Origin: Protopterus annectens
Lineage: Eukaryota > Chordata > Ceratodontiformes > Protopteridae
Reading direction: 5' to 3'
Assembly: GCF_019279795.1 (NCBI RefSeq)
Contig: NC_056739.1
Span: forward strand, 15,757,292 to 15,821,291
DNA: 64,000 nucleotides
Shown: positions 1 through 11,234 of the stretch, in pieces
Position numbering within the stretch: the stretch's first letter is position 1
How the letters are laid out: every line of letters starts with the position of its first letter
The notes under the pieces: model-generated
Told to the model about the DNA's origin: nothing
The model's database searches: none
The model's input: the letters and a program-made list of their open reading frames with translations, nothing else
Made by a program: the position numbers and the translations under genes

Positions 1-25
1 GAAGGCGAGATTGACAACTTAACAT
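1..25 (-). mobile_element. Tip of a DIRS element entering from the left
   Basis: The first 25 bases match the 5' terminus of DIRS-F at 63513-63537 base for base, ending in the same AACTTAACAT. In this orientation the rest of a minus-strand DIRS lies to the left, outside the window. Confidence 0.8.
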
Positions 26-169
26 CATATTTATATATGTTACCAATACATGTAACCCTATATAAATTGCAGAAGTGGGCACACTGGGGGTTCCACAAAG
101 AGCACTTTTGGCTGACATCAAAGACTGAAACAATACTAATTTCATCAACTTTAATCATACTTTGACTTA

Positions 170-685
170 GGAATGGGGTCCATTTCCATCATGGTATTAG
201 AAGCCTAAAAGACTTAGAGAAATTAAAAAAGAGGGGGTCCGAATGTAGAGGTTATAAAGTGCTTAATAATGTATAAGCTACACTGATAAACTACATCACA
301 GCGTCCATGAAACACTGGTAAACCATTTTGCAGTTAAGCCATGATAAAGGACAAATTATTATTCCAGGGATAAATATCCAAAGGGGGATGTTCCAGGGTG
401 ACTCTCTGTCACTGCTGCTCTTTTGCCTTACCTTTAATCCATTAAGCTGTCTACTTAACAGATTTGGTCATGGCTATAATTTGGCTCCCAGAAAGCAACC
501 AAGTGTAAAGACTTTTCATCTTCTCTTTGTCGATGATTTAGAACTGTATACCTCATCAGATGAGGAACTGAAAGCACAACTGCAAGTAGTCAAAACTTTT
601 TCAAATGATATAAGAATGGCCTTCGGTCTTGATAATTGTGCAAAAGCAACCTTTATAGCAGGAAAGCTGCAGCACCAAGAAAAAT
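170..685 (+). pseudogene. R4/Dong-like LINE reverse transcriptase fragment
   Basis: The plus strand reads a reverse transcriptase palm. From about 290 it carries a QGDSLS block (usual form FQGDSLSPLLF), then FVDD at about 529-540 in place of the usual YMDD, then FGLDNCAKATF, a signature I associate with R4/Dong/Rex6-type LINEs, which use a restriction-like endonuclease. That endonuclease is not visible here. The open stretch ends where DIRS-A begins at 686, and matching downstream sequence resumes near 7330, so one element was split. The upstream limit is vague and stops break the frame. It could instead be another LINE clade with a similar palm. Confidence 0.65.
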
Positions 686-874
686 AGAAGTTATGTTCTT
701 ACCGTAACGTTCCATGTTAGTTGTCTTCTTCTCGCCTTCTTTCTTGCTGGATGAGTTCGGAGCCGACCTCGGCTCCGACTCGGCCACTCTAAAAGCTCGA
801 GAGTTGGTTCCACCGGCTCGAGGCTGCCCCTATATCCCACAATGCTAGGCGTGAATTACCTCAGATCTCGTTTG
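686..874 (-). repeat. 3' inverted terminal repeat of DIRS-A
   Basis: It starts AGAAGTTATGTTC, has about 30 bases absent from the 5' ITR, then pairs inverted with 6741-6900. A perfect octamer hairpin, GGAGCCGA and TCGGCTCC separated by CC, lies at 759-776. Confidence 0.9.
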
Positions 875-1083
875 TGAGCTAGGCCCAGCTAAAAATACAA
901 CCAGAAATACTGGAAAGGGAGTCCACCTCTATAAACCAAGGGAAAGAGGAAAGGTGACCTAAAGCCTGATTCAGGAAAATATGCACCGCAGAGCATATAA
1001 CTATAGCAAAGAGGTGGTAGAAAGAGAGGTCATAATCAAACTCCTCCAGGTCTGTCCAGGCCAGGGGGAAGGAGGGTGGGACG

Positions 1084-1182
1084 CAAGAAAGAAGGCGAGA
1101 AGACAACTAACATGGAACGTTATGGTAAGAACATAACTTCTATATGTTGTCTATCTCGCCTTCATTCTTGCTGGATGGGACC
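1084..1182. other. Internal complementary region of DIRS-A
   Basis: This stretch is a head-to-tail joint of both element ends in inverted orientation. The left half is complementary to the outer 3' ITR (690-735), and the right half (TTGTCTATCTCGCC onward) is complementary to the 5' ITR tip. Such regions are thought to template completion of the ends of DIRS cDNA circles. Confidence 0.85.
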
Positions 1183-1210
1183 GCGTCCCTAGCACCTTGT
1201 CCCGGGTGGC

Positions 1211-2260
1211 CTAACGGAACAGACTCTTGAGAACAGTGGTACCAAAGTTAGCTCTATGCCTAGAAGCTAAATCCAACTTATAATGTGAAATGAAAGTGTG
1301 AGGAGTAGCCCAAGTAGCCGCTGCACAAATGGTGTCAATAGGCAGTCTGTCTTGGAAGGCTATAGAAGTAGCCAAAGCTCTGGTGGAGTGGGCTTTAGGT
1401 TTGTTAGGCAGTTTTTGGTGTCTAATTTCATAAACAATAGAAATCAGAGATGTTAGCCACCTAGATAGCGATACCTTAGAAACAGAAAGTCCCTTTCTGC
1501 CTACCGCATAAGAGACAAACAGCTGGTCAGTTTTTCTGAATTGTTTGGTCCTATCCAAATAGTACCTTAACTGACGATGAACATCTAGCCAATGCAGTTT
1601 TGTTCAGACCTATTAGAATATTCTGGAAAAACACAGGAAGGTCAATGCTTTGATTAAGGTTAGAAGCAGAGGCTACCTTAGGTAAAAAGGACGGGTTAGT
1701 TCGTAAAGATACCCTGTCTTTGTGGAACAACAGATATGGTGGTCGACAGCTGAGTGCATGAAGTTCTGAAACTCTTCTAGCTGAAGTAATAGCTACCAGA
1801 AAGAGAGTCTTCCATGATAGCAACTTTAAAGAACAGGAAGCTGCAGGTTCGAAAGGGGGGAGAATCAAAGAACTGAGAACTAAATTAAGGTCCCAAGGAG
1901 GAGGAGGATTTCTTATAGGAGGTCTGAGTAGAAAAACTCCCTTCAAAAGGCTTTGCAAAGCTTGTGGGACATTATGGCAGACTCTGAAATGCCCACATGA
2001 AAGTTAGATATAGCTGCCAATTGAACTTTGAGAGTAGAAGGAGATGAACCTGCATGAAAGAGTTCAGCTAGAAAATCAAGAACCATATGGATGGGAGCAG
2101 TGAAAGGATCTAAGTCCCTTCCTTGAGCCCAATAGGCAAAACGTTTCCACTTACTCAGATAAATCTTTCGAGTGGAAGATTTGTGGGAAGCTATCAAAAT
2201 ATCTCGAAAAGAGTGAGATATTTGAGGAAGCCTGGCTAAGGTTGGAACTGGAGGAACCAA
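1211..2260 (-). pseudogene. DIRS-A tyrosine recombinase (YR), broken
   Basis: Three frames together give a YR: an N-terminal helical part (KSSTRKIYLSKWKRF, from about 2215), then TSARRVSEL carrying the first catalytic Arg (about 1780-1805), HSTR near 1381 (the HxxR pair), and TFISHYKLD near 1280 with the nucleophilic Tyr. It would recombine circular element DNA with the target in the nucleus. Frameshifts lie near 1950 and 1555. The reading frame extends upstream to 3052, overlapping the methyltransferase-like region in another frame, as in other DIRS. The stop is TAG at 1211-1213. Confidence 0.9.
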
Positions 2261-4097
2261 GCAGTGAGGTTCAGAGAGGGGAGGGAGCGATGTAACTGAC
2301 CCGACTGATGGATCAAAAGATCTGGAACTAGGTCCAGATGCCAAGGTTGCTCCAACAGAAATTGATGTAGAAAGGGGAACCAAACCTGTCGAGGCCAGTA
2401 AGGAGCAATGAGGATCAATGAGGCCTTCTGAGCGATAGCTTTCTGTATCACTTGAGAGATTAGTGGGAAGGGAGGAAATGCATACAGAAGTCCCCGGGGC
2501 CAAACTTGGACTAGAGCATCTCTGCTGGGCTGGTCTGGTAACGGGAATAGTGTGAAATAATCTCTGCACTTGCTGTTTTGGGGAGTAGCAAAAAGGTCGC
2601 AGCAAGGCTGACCCCACTTGAGAAAAATTTCTCTCACAACAGAGTCTTTCAGAGACCACTCGTGAGGCATGAGGATAGCTCTGCTCAACTTGTCCGCGAT
2701 TTGATTGGACTTCCCGGGGATGTGCGTTGCTATCAGAAAACGCTGAGAAGAAATCGCCCATTGCCACAGTCTGAGTGCTTCTCGACATAGGGGATAGGAC
2801 CTGGTTCCGCCTTGTTTGTTGATATACCACACTACAGACATATTGTCCGTCTGGATTGCTATCGTTCCCAAGGGAAGAGAGTCTTGAAGGGCTTGCAACG
2901 CTAAAAGCACTGCTCTCATCTCTAGAACATTTATGTGCAAGTGGCATTCGTCTGGTTGCCATGTGCCCTGGACAGTTCTGCCCTGATAATGCCCCCCCCA
3001 CCCGATCAGGGAGGCGTCTGTTGTCAAAGTAGCAACCGGAGGGAAGGAACAAAGGGTCTTCCCAATAAGAGCTGAGGGGAAGACATCTACCACAGAAGAT
3101 GATTCTTGCAAGTTTGCGTAATCATAATGGTGTGGGACATCGGAAGTTGCTGGTATGACCATTGTGTGAAGAGCATCCATTGAAGGATTCTCATGTGGAA
3201 TCTGGCTAATGGAAGCAGAGGTATGGCAGCCGCCATAATCCCCAATACTTTTAGAACCAACCTGGCTTGGACTCTGTTGCTGCTGAAGAGGAGCGAGACC
3301 AGTTTGTGTATGTCTGTTATTCTCTGATCTGTTAGCCTCGCAGACATGTTGACTGTGTCTAGATTTGCACCTATGAAGGTAATAGTACGACAAGGCGACA
3401 AAACAGACTTTTCGCAATTTATTGAAATGCCTAAGTTTTGACAAATGCGAAAGGTGTAGTCCCTGGCCATTAGAAGAAGATGCTTGGTGGGAGCTGTGAG
3501 GAGCCAGTCGTCCAAATATGGAAACACCTGGAATCCTTGACGTCTCAGGTGAGAAGCTACCACTGCCATGCATTTGGTAAACACCCGGGGGGCAGTGGTG
3601 AGACCAAAGGGCAGGGCCCTGAATTGAAAATGACTGGTTCCCAGCCTGAAGCGGAGGAATCTTCTGGAGCGTCTGTTCATTTTTATGTGATAGTACGCAT
3701 CCTGAAGGTCTATAGAGCACATCCAGTTTTCCTTTCCCAATAGGGGAAGGATGGACTGTAGCGTGACCATCCGAAATCTTGTTTTCTTGACCGACTTGTT
3801 CAAGATACTGAGATCCAAAATTGGTCTCCAGTCCCCTGTTTTCTTTGGAACGAAAAAGAACCTGGAGTAGATTCTGGATCCTTGCTGGTCTGCTGGAACT
3901 GGCTGAATTGCTCTTTTTGTAAGCAGCTTTGAAATTTCCAAAGCTGCAAGATCCCTTTGAGCGGGTGGAACATCTGGAAGGGATTTTTTTGATTGGTTTG
4001 GAATGCGAACGAAGGGAATGGAATAGCCTTCGGAAATGATGGACTGTACCCACTTGTCTTGAGTTAGGGATAGCCAGGCTTCTGGGTACAGTGACAA
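2236..4097 (-). pseudogene. DIRS-A reverse transcriptase / RNase H / methyltransferase-like
   Basis: RT occupies about 4097-3087: a WRPILDLS block, LPFGLTTAPRVF, then YLDDWLL with the catalytic Asp pair at about 3500. RNase H follows at about 3040-2640 with TTDAS, VLEMRA, QTDN and IADKLSR supplying the usual D-E-D-D residues. The last part (DLFATPQNSKC, YAFPPFPLISQV, LILIAPYWPRQ) is the region others assign to a Dam-like methyltransferase in DIRS elements; I see no clear catalytic motif. A frameshift separates RT from RNase H. Confidence 0.9.
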
Positions 4098-4139
4098 TCT
4101 TCCCCGACTGCCTCCAAAGGTGGACAGTCGGGCAACACC

Positions 4140-6396
4140 TCAGGGATGCTGAAAGGGCTTATCGGAAAAGGTTTCTCGATTGCCCTGGTTCTGCGGACCC
4201 CCTCTGCCTCTGGGGCGACGTCTACCATTATTGTTCCCTCCTCTGCCTCTGGAGGGGAACCGACTCTGTGGTCAGGCAAATTCCCTTGAGATTGTTTGTG
4301 GAACCACATTTTCCCACTTTTCTGGCCTTTGGGGTAAGGTCTAGAAGGAGTAGAAAAACGGACTCCGACGGCAGACAGAGTTTTGCCATCCGTCTCGCAC
4401 CTAGTCAAGGTTTCTTTCACTTGAGGACCAAAGAGAGATGATCCATCAAACGGGGAATTAGTGAAAGACGTTTTAAAGGGGTCTGCAAAATTGCATAGTC
4501 ACATCCAGGCATGCCGGCGTAAGGCGACACCTGTCCCTGCGGCTCTACTCGCTCCATCAGCCGCATATGAAAGGAGGCGCATGGAGGAGTTAGCTATCGA
4601 ATTCAGGGTAGTCAGCTGGGTGTTCATTTTGTCCTGAAAATCTGCAGCTGTAGGATCCTTCAACATCTCACTCGCTTCCTTGATCAAGTCTCTCTGGAGA
4701 CGAGTGAAATGGCGTAGGTAGTTCAGCGAACGCATTGCGAAGGTCGCTGACGAAAACATCCGCTTCCCATACCTGTCCATAGACCTAGATTCTTTGTTAG
4801 GGGGATGAACAGGCACTGAAGGATCAGCTAGTTCCTTCTTGGTGGCAGCAGCTACCACCATAGCATCCACAGAAACACCTTTGGTCAGAAATTGTTTGTC
4901 AGTTGGTGCTGTTATAAATTTAGAAGGTCTCCTGGGGTAGGGTCCACTGAGTCAGGAGCCGTCCAGGCTTTTGCCACCACCTGCATGAGGGGATCAAAGG
5001 GGGGGGACACCCAGGAGGTGGAAGGGCGAGAGCCAAACGCCTCAAGATACACAGATTCATCCTCTGAAGGGTTAAGGGCTGGCCAATTTCCCCTCTGTTT
5101 CAGGATCTCTAGAATGTCCGCAAAGGAGACATCTTCAGAAGGGGAACGGGGGGAACCCTCGGAATCCTCTAAATCTGTGTCAGAGGTGACAGACTCAGGT
5201 GAGTCTATGTGCTTCCTCTTACACTTTCTCTTCCTAGGGGCTCCCCTGCCAATTCAGGGCGGGCCTCGAAGAGGATGAGACCCCACAGGGGATTCTTGAG
5301 GAGCTGGCTCTCTGCGGTCTGGGATGAGGGAGTGAGTAGACATAACCTGAGGCACCGAAGAGGGAGGGACGGACGGAGCCGACTGTGGAGTTGAACAAGG
5401 TTCCAACACACTCCGCATGACCTCGAACGCACCCCTGTCAGGCAGAGCCAGAGGTCCCCGCTCCGAGAAGCTGAGAACCTCCCTCGGCACCGACAAAGAT
5501 GGCTCCGAGGCCGATGTCGGAGCCGAACTCACCAGCGCCGAAGCACCGAGAGGGAGAGGGGGTTCGGACAAGGGTCCGATGCCACTCACCCCCTCGGAGC
5601 TGACGAGGGAAGTCCGGCGCCGAGATTCTTCAAAAGACGAAATCGGAGCCGACGACGGAGCCGAAGACAAAGGTATCGGCTCCAACGCTACCACAGTCTC
5701 GGTTCCGAGACGCCCCGGCTCCAAGCTCAAAGGAGTCGGAGGAGGAATATTTAGAGGAATAGGTTGAGGCATCGACTGATAAGTCAGGCTCTGAAGCATT
5801 TGGGCCAGTGCCTAGGACTTTAGAAGTCGACTCACTACCCTCTGGAGGTCATGATCCGAGAGCCTCGATGACCTGGAGGAGTGAGATCTGTGGCTCCGTT
5901 CAGACAGCAAGGGAGATGCTGGAGCCGAATGAACGGAGCCAAGGGATGGTGACCTCGACCTCTTTCTAGATGTCGGCTCCGATGGTCTGATCGGAGCCGA
6001 CCCAGGAATCTCCAATACCTCGGCTCCAGCCGGAGCCGAGGGAACCACAGAAGCTGTAGTCAAAGACTCATCGGCTCCAGCCGGAGCCGATGTAGCAGAA
6101 GACTTCGAAGCCTTAGGCCTCGACTCAGATGCTGGAGTCGAGGTCTTAGAAGTCTTGGAAGGTTTTCCCAAGGTAGCAGATAGGGAACCTTCAGGCTTAA
6201 GCAAACCCCTTAGTATGAGTTTGTTTTTCCTTTCCTGCAGGACTCTAGGGCTGAAGCCATGGCATACAGCACAAGAGTACTGCAGGTGTAACGGTCCCAG
6301 GCAGTACACACAAGAAGTGTGACCGTCTGTCAGAGACATTTTCTGACAGCACAAGTCACACTTCTTGAAGCCTGAGACCTTTGAATCCTTGGACAT
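4140..6396 (-). pseudogene. DIRS-A gag-like protein, broken
   Basis: The start is taken at MSKDSKVSG (6396), as in sister copies. Residues 10-55 hold a Cys/His cluster (KKCDLCCQKM, CVYCLG, CAVCHGF) likely to bind nucleic acid or zinc. Next comes a long Ser/Pro/Glu-rich stretch, a conserved helical block (MDRYGKRMFSSATF, about 4760) and an Arg-Gly-rich C terminus near 4200, ending FQHP and TGA at 4140-4142. An in-frame TAG sits at 5812 where sisters have Glu, and frameshifts follow near 5260 and 4330. The DNA at 5400-6100 is packed with GGAGCCGA and TCGGCTCC. Confidence 0.8.
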
Positions 6397-6740
6397 TTTC
6401 AAGGAACCGAAAGTGTAACCACACACAAAAAACACACACACACCGATTACACTGTCAGAATGTTAATTTAAAGCTATAGAAAAAGTTAGCTTATATAGAA
6501 TTAAACCCTTACCAAAACACATACACACACTGTAAGGGATGGAAGGGCCCGAAGGCCTAAGGAAAGAACTTATTAGTTCTTGAAGAAAGGGGCTGAATAA
6601 GGGTAGAAAGGACAAAAAAGTCCACTACACTAAAGGCAAAAGAGAAAAACTAAACTAAAGGGAGTTTAAACAGTTATTAGACTAATCTAATTAAAACTGA
6701 CCTGGAGCCGGTAGAAAAACAACCTCGATCGCTGTAGCGG

Positions 6741-6900
6741 CAAACGAGATCTGAGGTAATTCACGCCTAGCATTGTGGGATATAGGGGCAGCCTCGAGCC
6801 GGTGGAACCAACTCTCGAGCTTTTAGAGTGGCCGAGTCGGAGCCGAGGTCGGCTCCGAACCCATCCAGCAAGAATGAAGGCGAGATAGACAACTTAACAT
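6741..6900 (-). repeat. 5' inverted terminal repeat of DIRS-A
   Basis: Inverted match to 686-874. It ends in GACAACTTAACAT and carries the octamer hairpin at 6839-6856. As the upstream end of the element it probably contains the promoter; no TATA motif was identified. Confidence 0.88.
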
Positions 6901-7330
6901 CATCAGTTTACTTATTTTACATTTGTTTACCAGGAAAGTCCAACTGGACACGTCCTTTTCAGGGGAGATCTGGGAAGAAAAGCTCCAACATAAAAAAATT
7001 GCAAAAGTTGACAAGGATACTTGACTGACAAAATACAATAGAACTTTAAAAATTGGTAATACATATATTTTGATGGAAATCAGATAAGTTACAACATACA
7101 ATTATCAAATAATGATTCATGCAAACATTTCTATGGGAATGCACATTTTAAAGTTAAACAGCTATATACAATGTCAATATAGATACTATAGTCCATACAC
7201 AATCAGATGAGAGTACTAGGACACCAATAATGTGTAGGTTCCTGAGATCTTATAAGTACTAGTACTAGCCTGGACAGATGCAGTAACAGAGCCAGGTGTC
7301 AGTTAAGTGAGACTTTAGAAGTTTTTTGAA
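6901..7330. other. Unassigned sequence between DIRS-A and the LINE remnant
   Basis: AT-rich, with no open frame of note. A segment near 6943-7000 ending in an A-rich run looks like the tail of an older retroelement, but I could not name it. It separates the two halves of the R4/Dong-like LINE, so it is probably another insertion. Confidence 0.3.
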
Positions 7331-7960
7331 TTGTACTAAAGAGTAGTTGGAGGTTACTGGAATAAGAATGTGATATAAAAGAACTTGAGCAAGAGGGATT
7401 GTATAAATATTTGGGAATTGAAGGATCACAATAAAACATGAACAAATCCAAATAAAACTCAGTAAGGAATATTTTAGAAGGCATAAATTAATCCTGGAAA
7501 CAGCATTGACATCTAGGAACAAAGTTCAAGATATAAAACAATTTGCTTTTCCTGTCCTAACTTACAGTTTTGGTGTGACTGACTGGCCCCAAAAGGTTCT
7601 GGATAGATTAGACAGGAAAACAAGAAAGATGCTTCATGCTCATCAAATGATTTATAAAATTCAGTGCATACCAAGATTATATATTCCCCATTCCGAAGGA
7701 AATTCCTTGAAATTGATTACATGTATAGACCTACAGTCATGGGACTGCATATATATCTGCTGACTTCACAAGACCAAACATAGAGAAAGTTTTGAAACAT
7801 GAGGAGAATAAATCTAAGATGACTTTCCTGCTTAGTCTACCAGAAGCATGCAGGTGTCAAGCGGGAATGGAAATCAAACCAGAAGTAGATACAAATCAGG
7901 CAGCAACTGAATGTGCCAAAAAAAAAAACAAAAAAAAAACAAAAGAAAGAATATAAGGTG
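7330..7960 (+). pseudogene. R4/Dong-like LINE, thumb and downstream part
   Basis: Plus-strand reading gives LEQEGLYKYLGIEG near 7390, then FAFPVLTYSFGV, RLDRKTRKMLHAHQM and RLYIPHSEGN (about 7530-7700), a typical region just after the RT of R4/Dong-type LINEs. The protein continues the fragment ending at 685. It decays after 7760 and closes in an A-rich stretch at 7917-7950. The endonuclease is missing or decayed. Confidence 0.65.
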
Positions 7961-7999
7961 AAGGATCAGATGAAGAGGCAAGAAATGTGGAAAGTTATT

Positions 8000-8174
8000 A
8001 GTTATGTACTTACCATAAATTGGTATCTGTGTTCTCTTCTCATTCTGCAATGCATATGGGTCTTGGATCCGATCCTCGGATCTGACCCAGCCACCTCCCA
8101 CAGACTTTAGCTTCCAGGCTCAAACCCCTCCCCAAATTCCTCTGCCTCTAGCCCAACATCCTCAGATCAAGTTT
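8000..8174 (-). repeat. 3' inverted terminal repeat of DIRS-D
   Basis: Begins AGTTATGTACTTACC. The conserved hairpin here reads GGATCCGA (8065-8072) and TCGGATCT (8076-8083), a variant of that in DIRS-A. Confidence 0.8.
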
Positions 8175-8305
8175 GCTGCCCCTATAGGCAGAATAGAAAA
8201 GAAAAGGTAACCAAGGGCTCAACCTGGAACCAATGTTCCAACAGAGGCTGTTCCAGATCCTCTAGAACCATATCTAATTTGGAAGGGGATGGTTTGGTGG
8301 GAAGG

Positions 8306-8404
8306 TGAAGCAGAATGAGAAGAGGACAACACAAATACCAAGTTATGGTAAGTACATACCTGATAAATCTGATGATGTCCTTCTCATTCTGCTTCATGTA
8401 TGGG
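8306..8404. other. Internal complementary region of DIRS-D
   Basis: Contains the inverted copy of this element's own 3' tip (TTATGGTAAGTACATA) followed by the expected 5'-tip sequence (GATGTCCTTCTCATTCTGC). It preserves part of the lost 5' end. Confidence 0.75.
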
Positions 8405-8439
8405 CCAGAGTCCCCAGTTAAAGTATATATTGGGTGGCC

Positions 8440-9420
8440 CCAAGGAAGGATATGCCAGAGCACCGATGAACCAAATGATGTTTTGCTCTTGGACATGACA
8501 TCTAATTTATAGTGAGTCACAAAGGTATGAGAGTTAGACCAAGTGGCTGCAGCACAAATGTCATCAATGGGAATCCTAGAAGAAAAAGCAGCTGAGGCAG
8601 CAATGGACCTTGTCGAGTGAGCTTTTGGGGGACCAGATAACTGCAAACCATTCCTTTCCTAAACAAAAGAAATACAGCTAGTAATCCAATTTGCTGTTGT
8701 CACTTTTGAAACAGCTTGTCCCTTACGATTAAGAGAAAAAGAAACAAACTGCTCTGATTTTCTAAACTGCTTTGTCTTACGGGGGTTGCCTGTGAACATC
8801 TAATGAATGTAAAAGGTATTCCCCCTTTGTTAGAAAAGTTAGGAAAGAACACTGGTAACTGAATGCATTGGTTTATATTGGTGGTAGCCACCTTCAGCAT
8901 GAAAGAAGAATGAGTATGAAGGGAAACCCTATCCTTGTGAAAAATGATGTAGGGATGCTTGGAAGAAAGAGCTTGCAACTAAGATACACCTTTTTGCTGA
9001 AGTAATGGCAACAAGAAATTGGATTTCCATGACAAAAACTTCCAAGTCACAATCCTTAGCCAGTTCAAAAGGACTCTGGGTCAAGGCTTGTAGAACAACA
9101 GTCAAATCCCATGGAGGAGTAGGATCTTTGAAAGGAGGCCTTAGAAGAAAAAAACTTTCATGAAGGTTTTACATAATTTAGCAGAAGCAACAGACCCCGA
9201 AGTTAATCCTGAATGGAAAGTGGATATGACTGCCAAATGAAGTTTAATAATCGCAAAACATGAACCTTGTTTATATAAAGATTCTAGAAACAACAGAATA
9301 GAGGGAATCAGAAGTGAAAAGGGATCAATGTGATTGCTGACTGCCCAGATCGAAAACCTTTTCCACTTAGTCTTGTACACCTTCTTAGTAGATGCTTTCT
9401 GAGAGGCCAAAATGATAGCT
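8440..9420 (-). pseudogene. DIRS-D tyrosine recombinase, decayed
   Basis: HSTRSIAASAAF near 8610 gives the HxxR pair, and TFVTHYKLD near 8520 gives the catalytic Tyr. The N-terminal part reads KASTKKVYKTKWKRF (about 9390). The middle is split by frameshifts around 8700-9140, and the usual stop has been lost so the frame runs on to 8182. Confidence 0.8.
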
Positions 9421-11196
9421 ATGATCAAATAGGAGAACCTGGACCCTCTAGAACTCATAGGAACTGGAGAAACCATGTGGTTAACTTAAGCATGGGGAGA
9501 TCGGGGTTGCATCCTAACGTTGGGAGAAAAAGGAGGTCTGGTTTGGGTTCCAGCATCCATGGAGGATTTTGAGATGAGACCAGAGGAAGAGGAACCACAC
9601 CCGATGAGGCCAAAAGTGGGCAATGAGGATCACCGTGCACTTCAACCATTTGGCTTTCCTGGAGAAATCTTGGATCAAAGGAAGAGAAAGATAGGCACAC
9701 AGAAGTCCCACAGGCCAATTGTAGACCAGAGCATGCCTCATTGCCCCTTCAGGGGGTTACCTAAGAGTGAAGAAACTGCTGCATTTGTTGTGGTAAGGGG
9801 AAGCAAAGAGATCGCAGCAGGGGAGACACCAATGGTTGAATATCTCACTTGTTACTGAGGGACCACTCATGAGGCATCAGAACAGACCTGCTGAGCCTGT
9901 CTGCTAACACGTTGAATTTTCCCGATACAGGTGTTGCAAGTCGAAAGCAGTTTGAAGAGTTCACCCATTCTCAGACCCTCATGGCCTCTCTGCAGAGAGG
10001 GTATGAATGGGTTGCTCCTTGCTTGCTGATGTACCAGACTACTGACCTGTTGTCTGTGTAAATAGCAATAGTCCCTGGAGAAAGAACATCCTGAAAGGCT
10101 TACAATGACAAAAGGACAGCACTCATCTCCAAGACGTTGATATGCAGACTGGTCTCTATCACAGTCTATGTGCCTTGGACCATCTTCCCCTGGAAATGAC
10201 CCCCCCACCACCTTAGATGGGAAGCGTCTGTGATCGCAGTGGCTGAAGGAAGTGGGAGAGTTAAAGGCCTGCTGATTGTGAGATCTTCCTGAATCCACCA
10301 CTGTAGATGAGACCTGCAAATATTTGGGAGTCTGACAGGAGCAGATAGGGGCTGATACAGAATTGACAGGAGCAGATAGGGGCTGATACAGAATAGACCA
10401 TTGAACAGAGTCCATTGGAGAATGCGTATATAGTCCCTGGCTAGCAGAAACAAAAGTATAGCAGCAGCCATAGATCCCAGAGCTCATAGAATCAACCTGA
10501 CTGGAGGAGATGGGAGCTTCACAATGGCTTGGACTTGAGATTTCAAAGTGTTGCAGCAATGTTGTGGCAAAGCAGTTATTTGAGTAGTAGTGTTTAGCTG
10601 TACTCCAGTGAATTCCAAGGTCTGAACCAGCACTGGTTGTGACTTGTCCAAATTTATAGTAATGCCTAGAAAGTCAGACAACTAGTAAGATAGTCTCTGG
10701 CCTGACAAAGTTGACAGTGAGTGGGGGCAGTCAGGAGCCAATCATTCAAATACAGGAATACCAAAATCCCTTGTAATTGGAGATGAGCTGCAACCACTGC
10801 CATATACTTGGTAAACACCCGGAGGGCTGTGGTGAGACAAAAGGGCAGGGCTCAAAATTGGAAGTGATTGGCTCCCAGGCAGAAACACAGATGACTTGTG
10901 GAGCGCCTGTTTATTTTTATGTGATAGTACGCATCCTTGAAATCCACCAAGCACATCCAGTTGTCCTTCCTCAGCAACGGGAGGATGGACAGAACCATCA
11001 TCATCCAGAACTTGGTCTTCTCCACGTACCATTTGAGATTGCAGACCACAGGTCCCCTGTTTTCTTTGGCATGAAAACGAAATGGGAATAAGTTCCAAAC
11101 CCTTTCTGATCGGTTGAGACCTCTTGGATTACTTTTTCTGCCGCAATTTGGCAATTTTGGTAGCTGCCAACTCCTCCTGACTGGGTGGGACGTCAA
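9420..11196 (-). pseudogene. DIRS-D RT / RNase H / methyltransferase-like, decayed
   Basis: RT blocks are recognisable at 11196-10484 (the PILDLS-like, FKDAYYHIKINR and LGANHFQF regions); the YLDD box reads as YLND near 10750. RNase H is split between frames over 10559-9867 (TDASHLRWWGGHF near 10220). The downstream region (LLCAYLSLPLIQDF, LIAHFWPHRVWF) lies at 9741-9455. Multiple frameshifts make it non-functional. Confidence 0.75.
10333..10394. repeat. 31-bp tandem duplication
   Basis: A unit starting TGACAGGAGCAGATAGG occurs twice back to back at 10333-10363 and 10364-10394, inside the RNase H/RT region of DIRS-D. Confidence 0.9.
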
Positions 11197-11234
11197 GGAG
11201 TCTCTTCAGTACATTTGGAGGAAGAAATGAATGA

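Larger units (their letters stand above)
686..6900 (-). mobile_element. DIRS-A, full-length DIRS retrotransposon
   Basis: A 6.2-kb unit with inverted ends: bases 686-874 are the reverse complement of 6741-6900 apart from about 30 extra bases at the outer 3' tip. In minus-strand order it holds 5' ITR, gag, RT-RNase H-methyltransferase-like region, YR, ICR and 3' ITR. This is the canonical DIRS layout, in which reverse-transcribed circles are thought to be integrated by the recombinase, without target duplication. It has several stops and frameshifts and is probably dead. It is close in sequence to DIRS-C (25715-31918). Confidence 0.92.
8000..11230 (-). mobile_element. DIRS-D, 5'-truncated DIRS element
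   Basis: A second DIRS family: 3' ITR, ICR, YR, methyltransferase-like region, RNase H and most of RT are present in minus-strand order. It stops within the start of RT at about 11230, where a plus-strand LINE begins. Gag and the 5' ITR are not found on the far side of that LINE. All frames are broken. Confidence 0.85.

Noticed and set aside
686-6900. Gypsy/Copia LTR retrotransposon or endogenous retrovirus
   Set aside because: Ends are inverted, not direct; there is a YR with HxxR and Tyr in place of an integrase and no protease; the ICR is diagnostic of DIRS.
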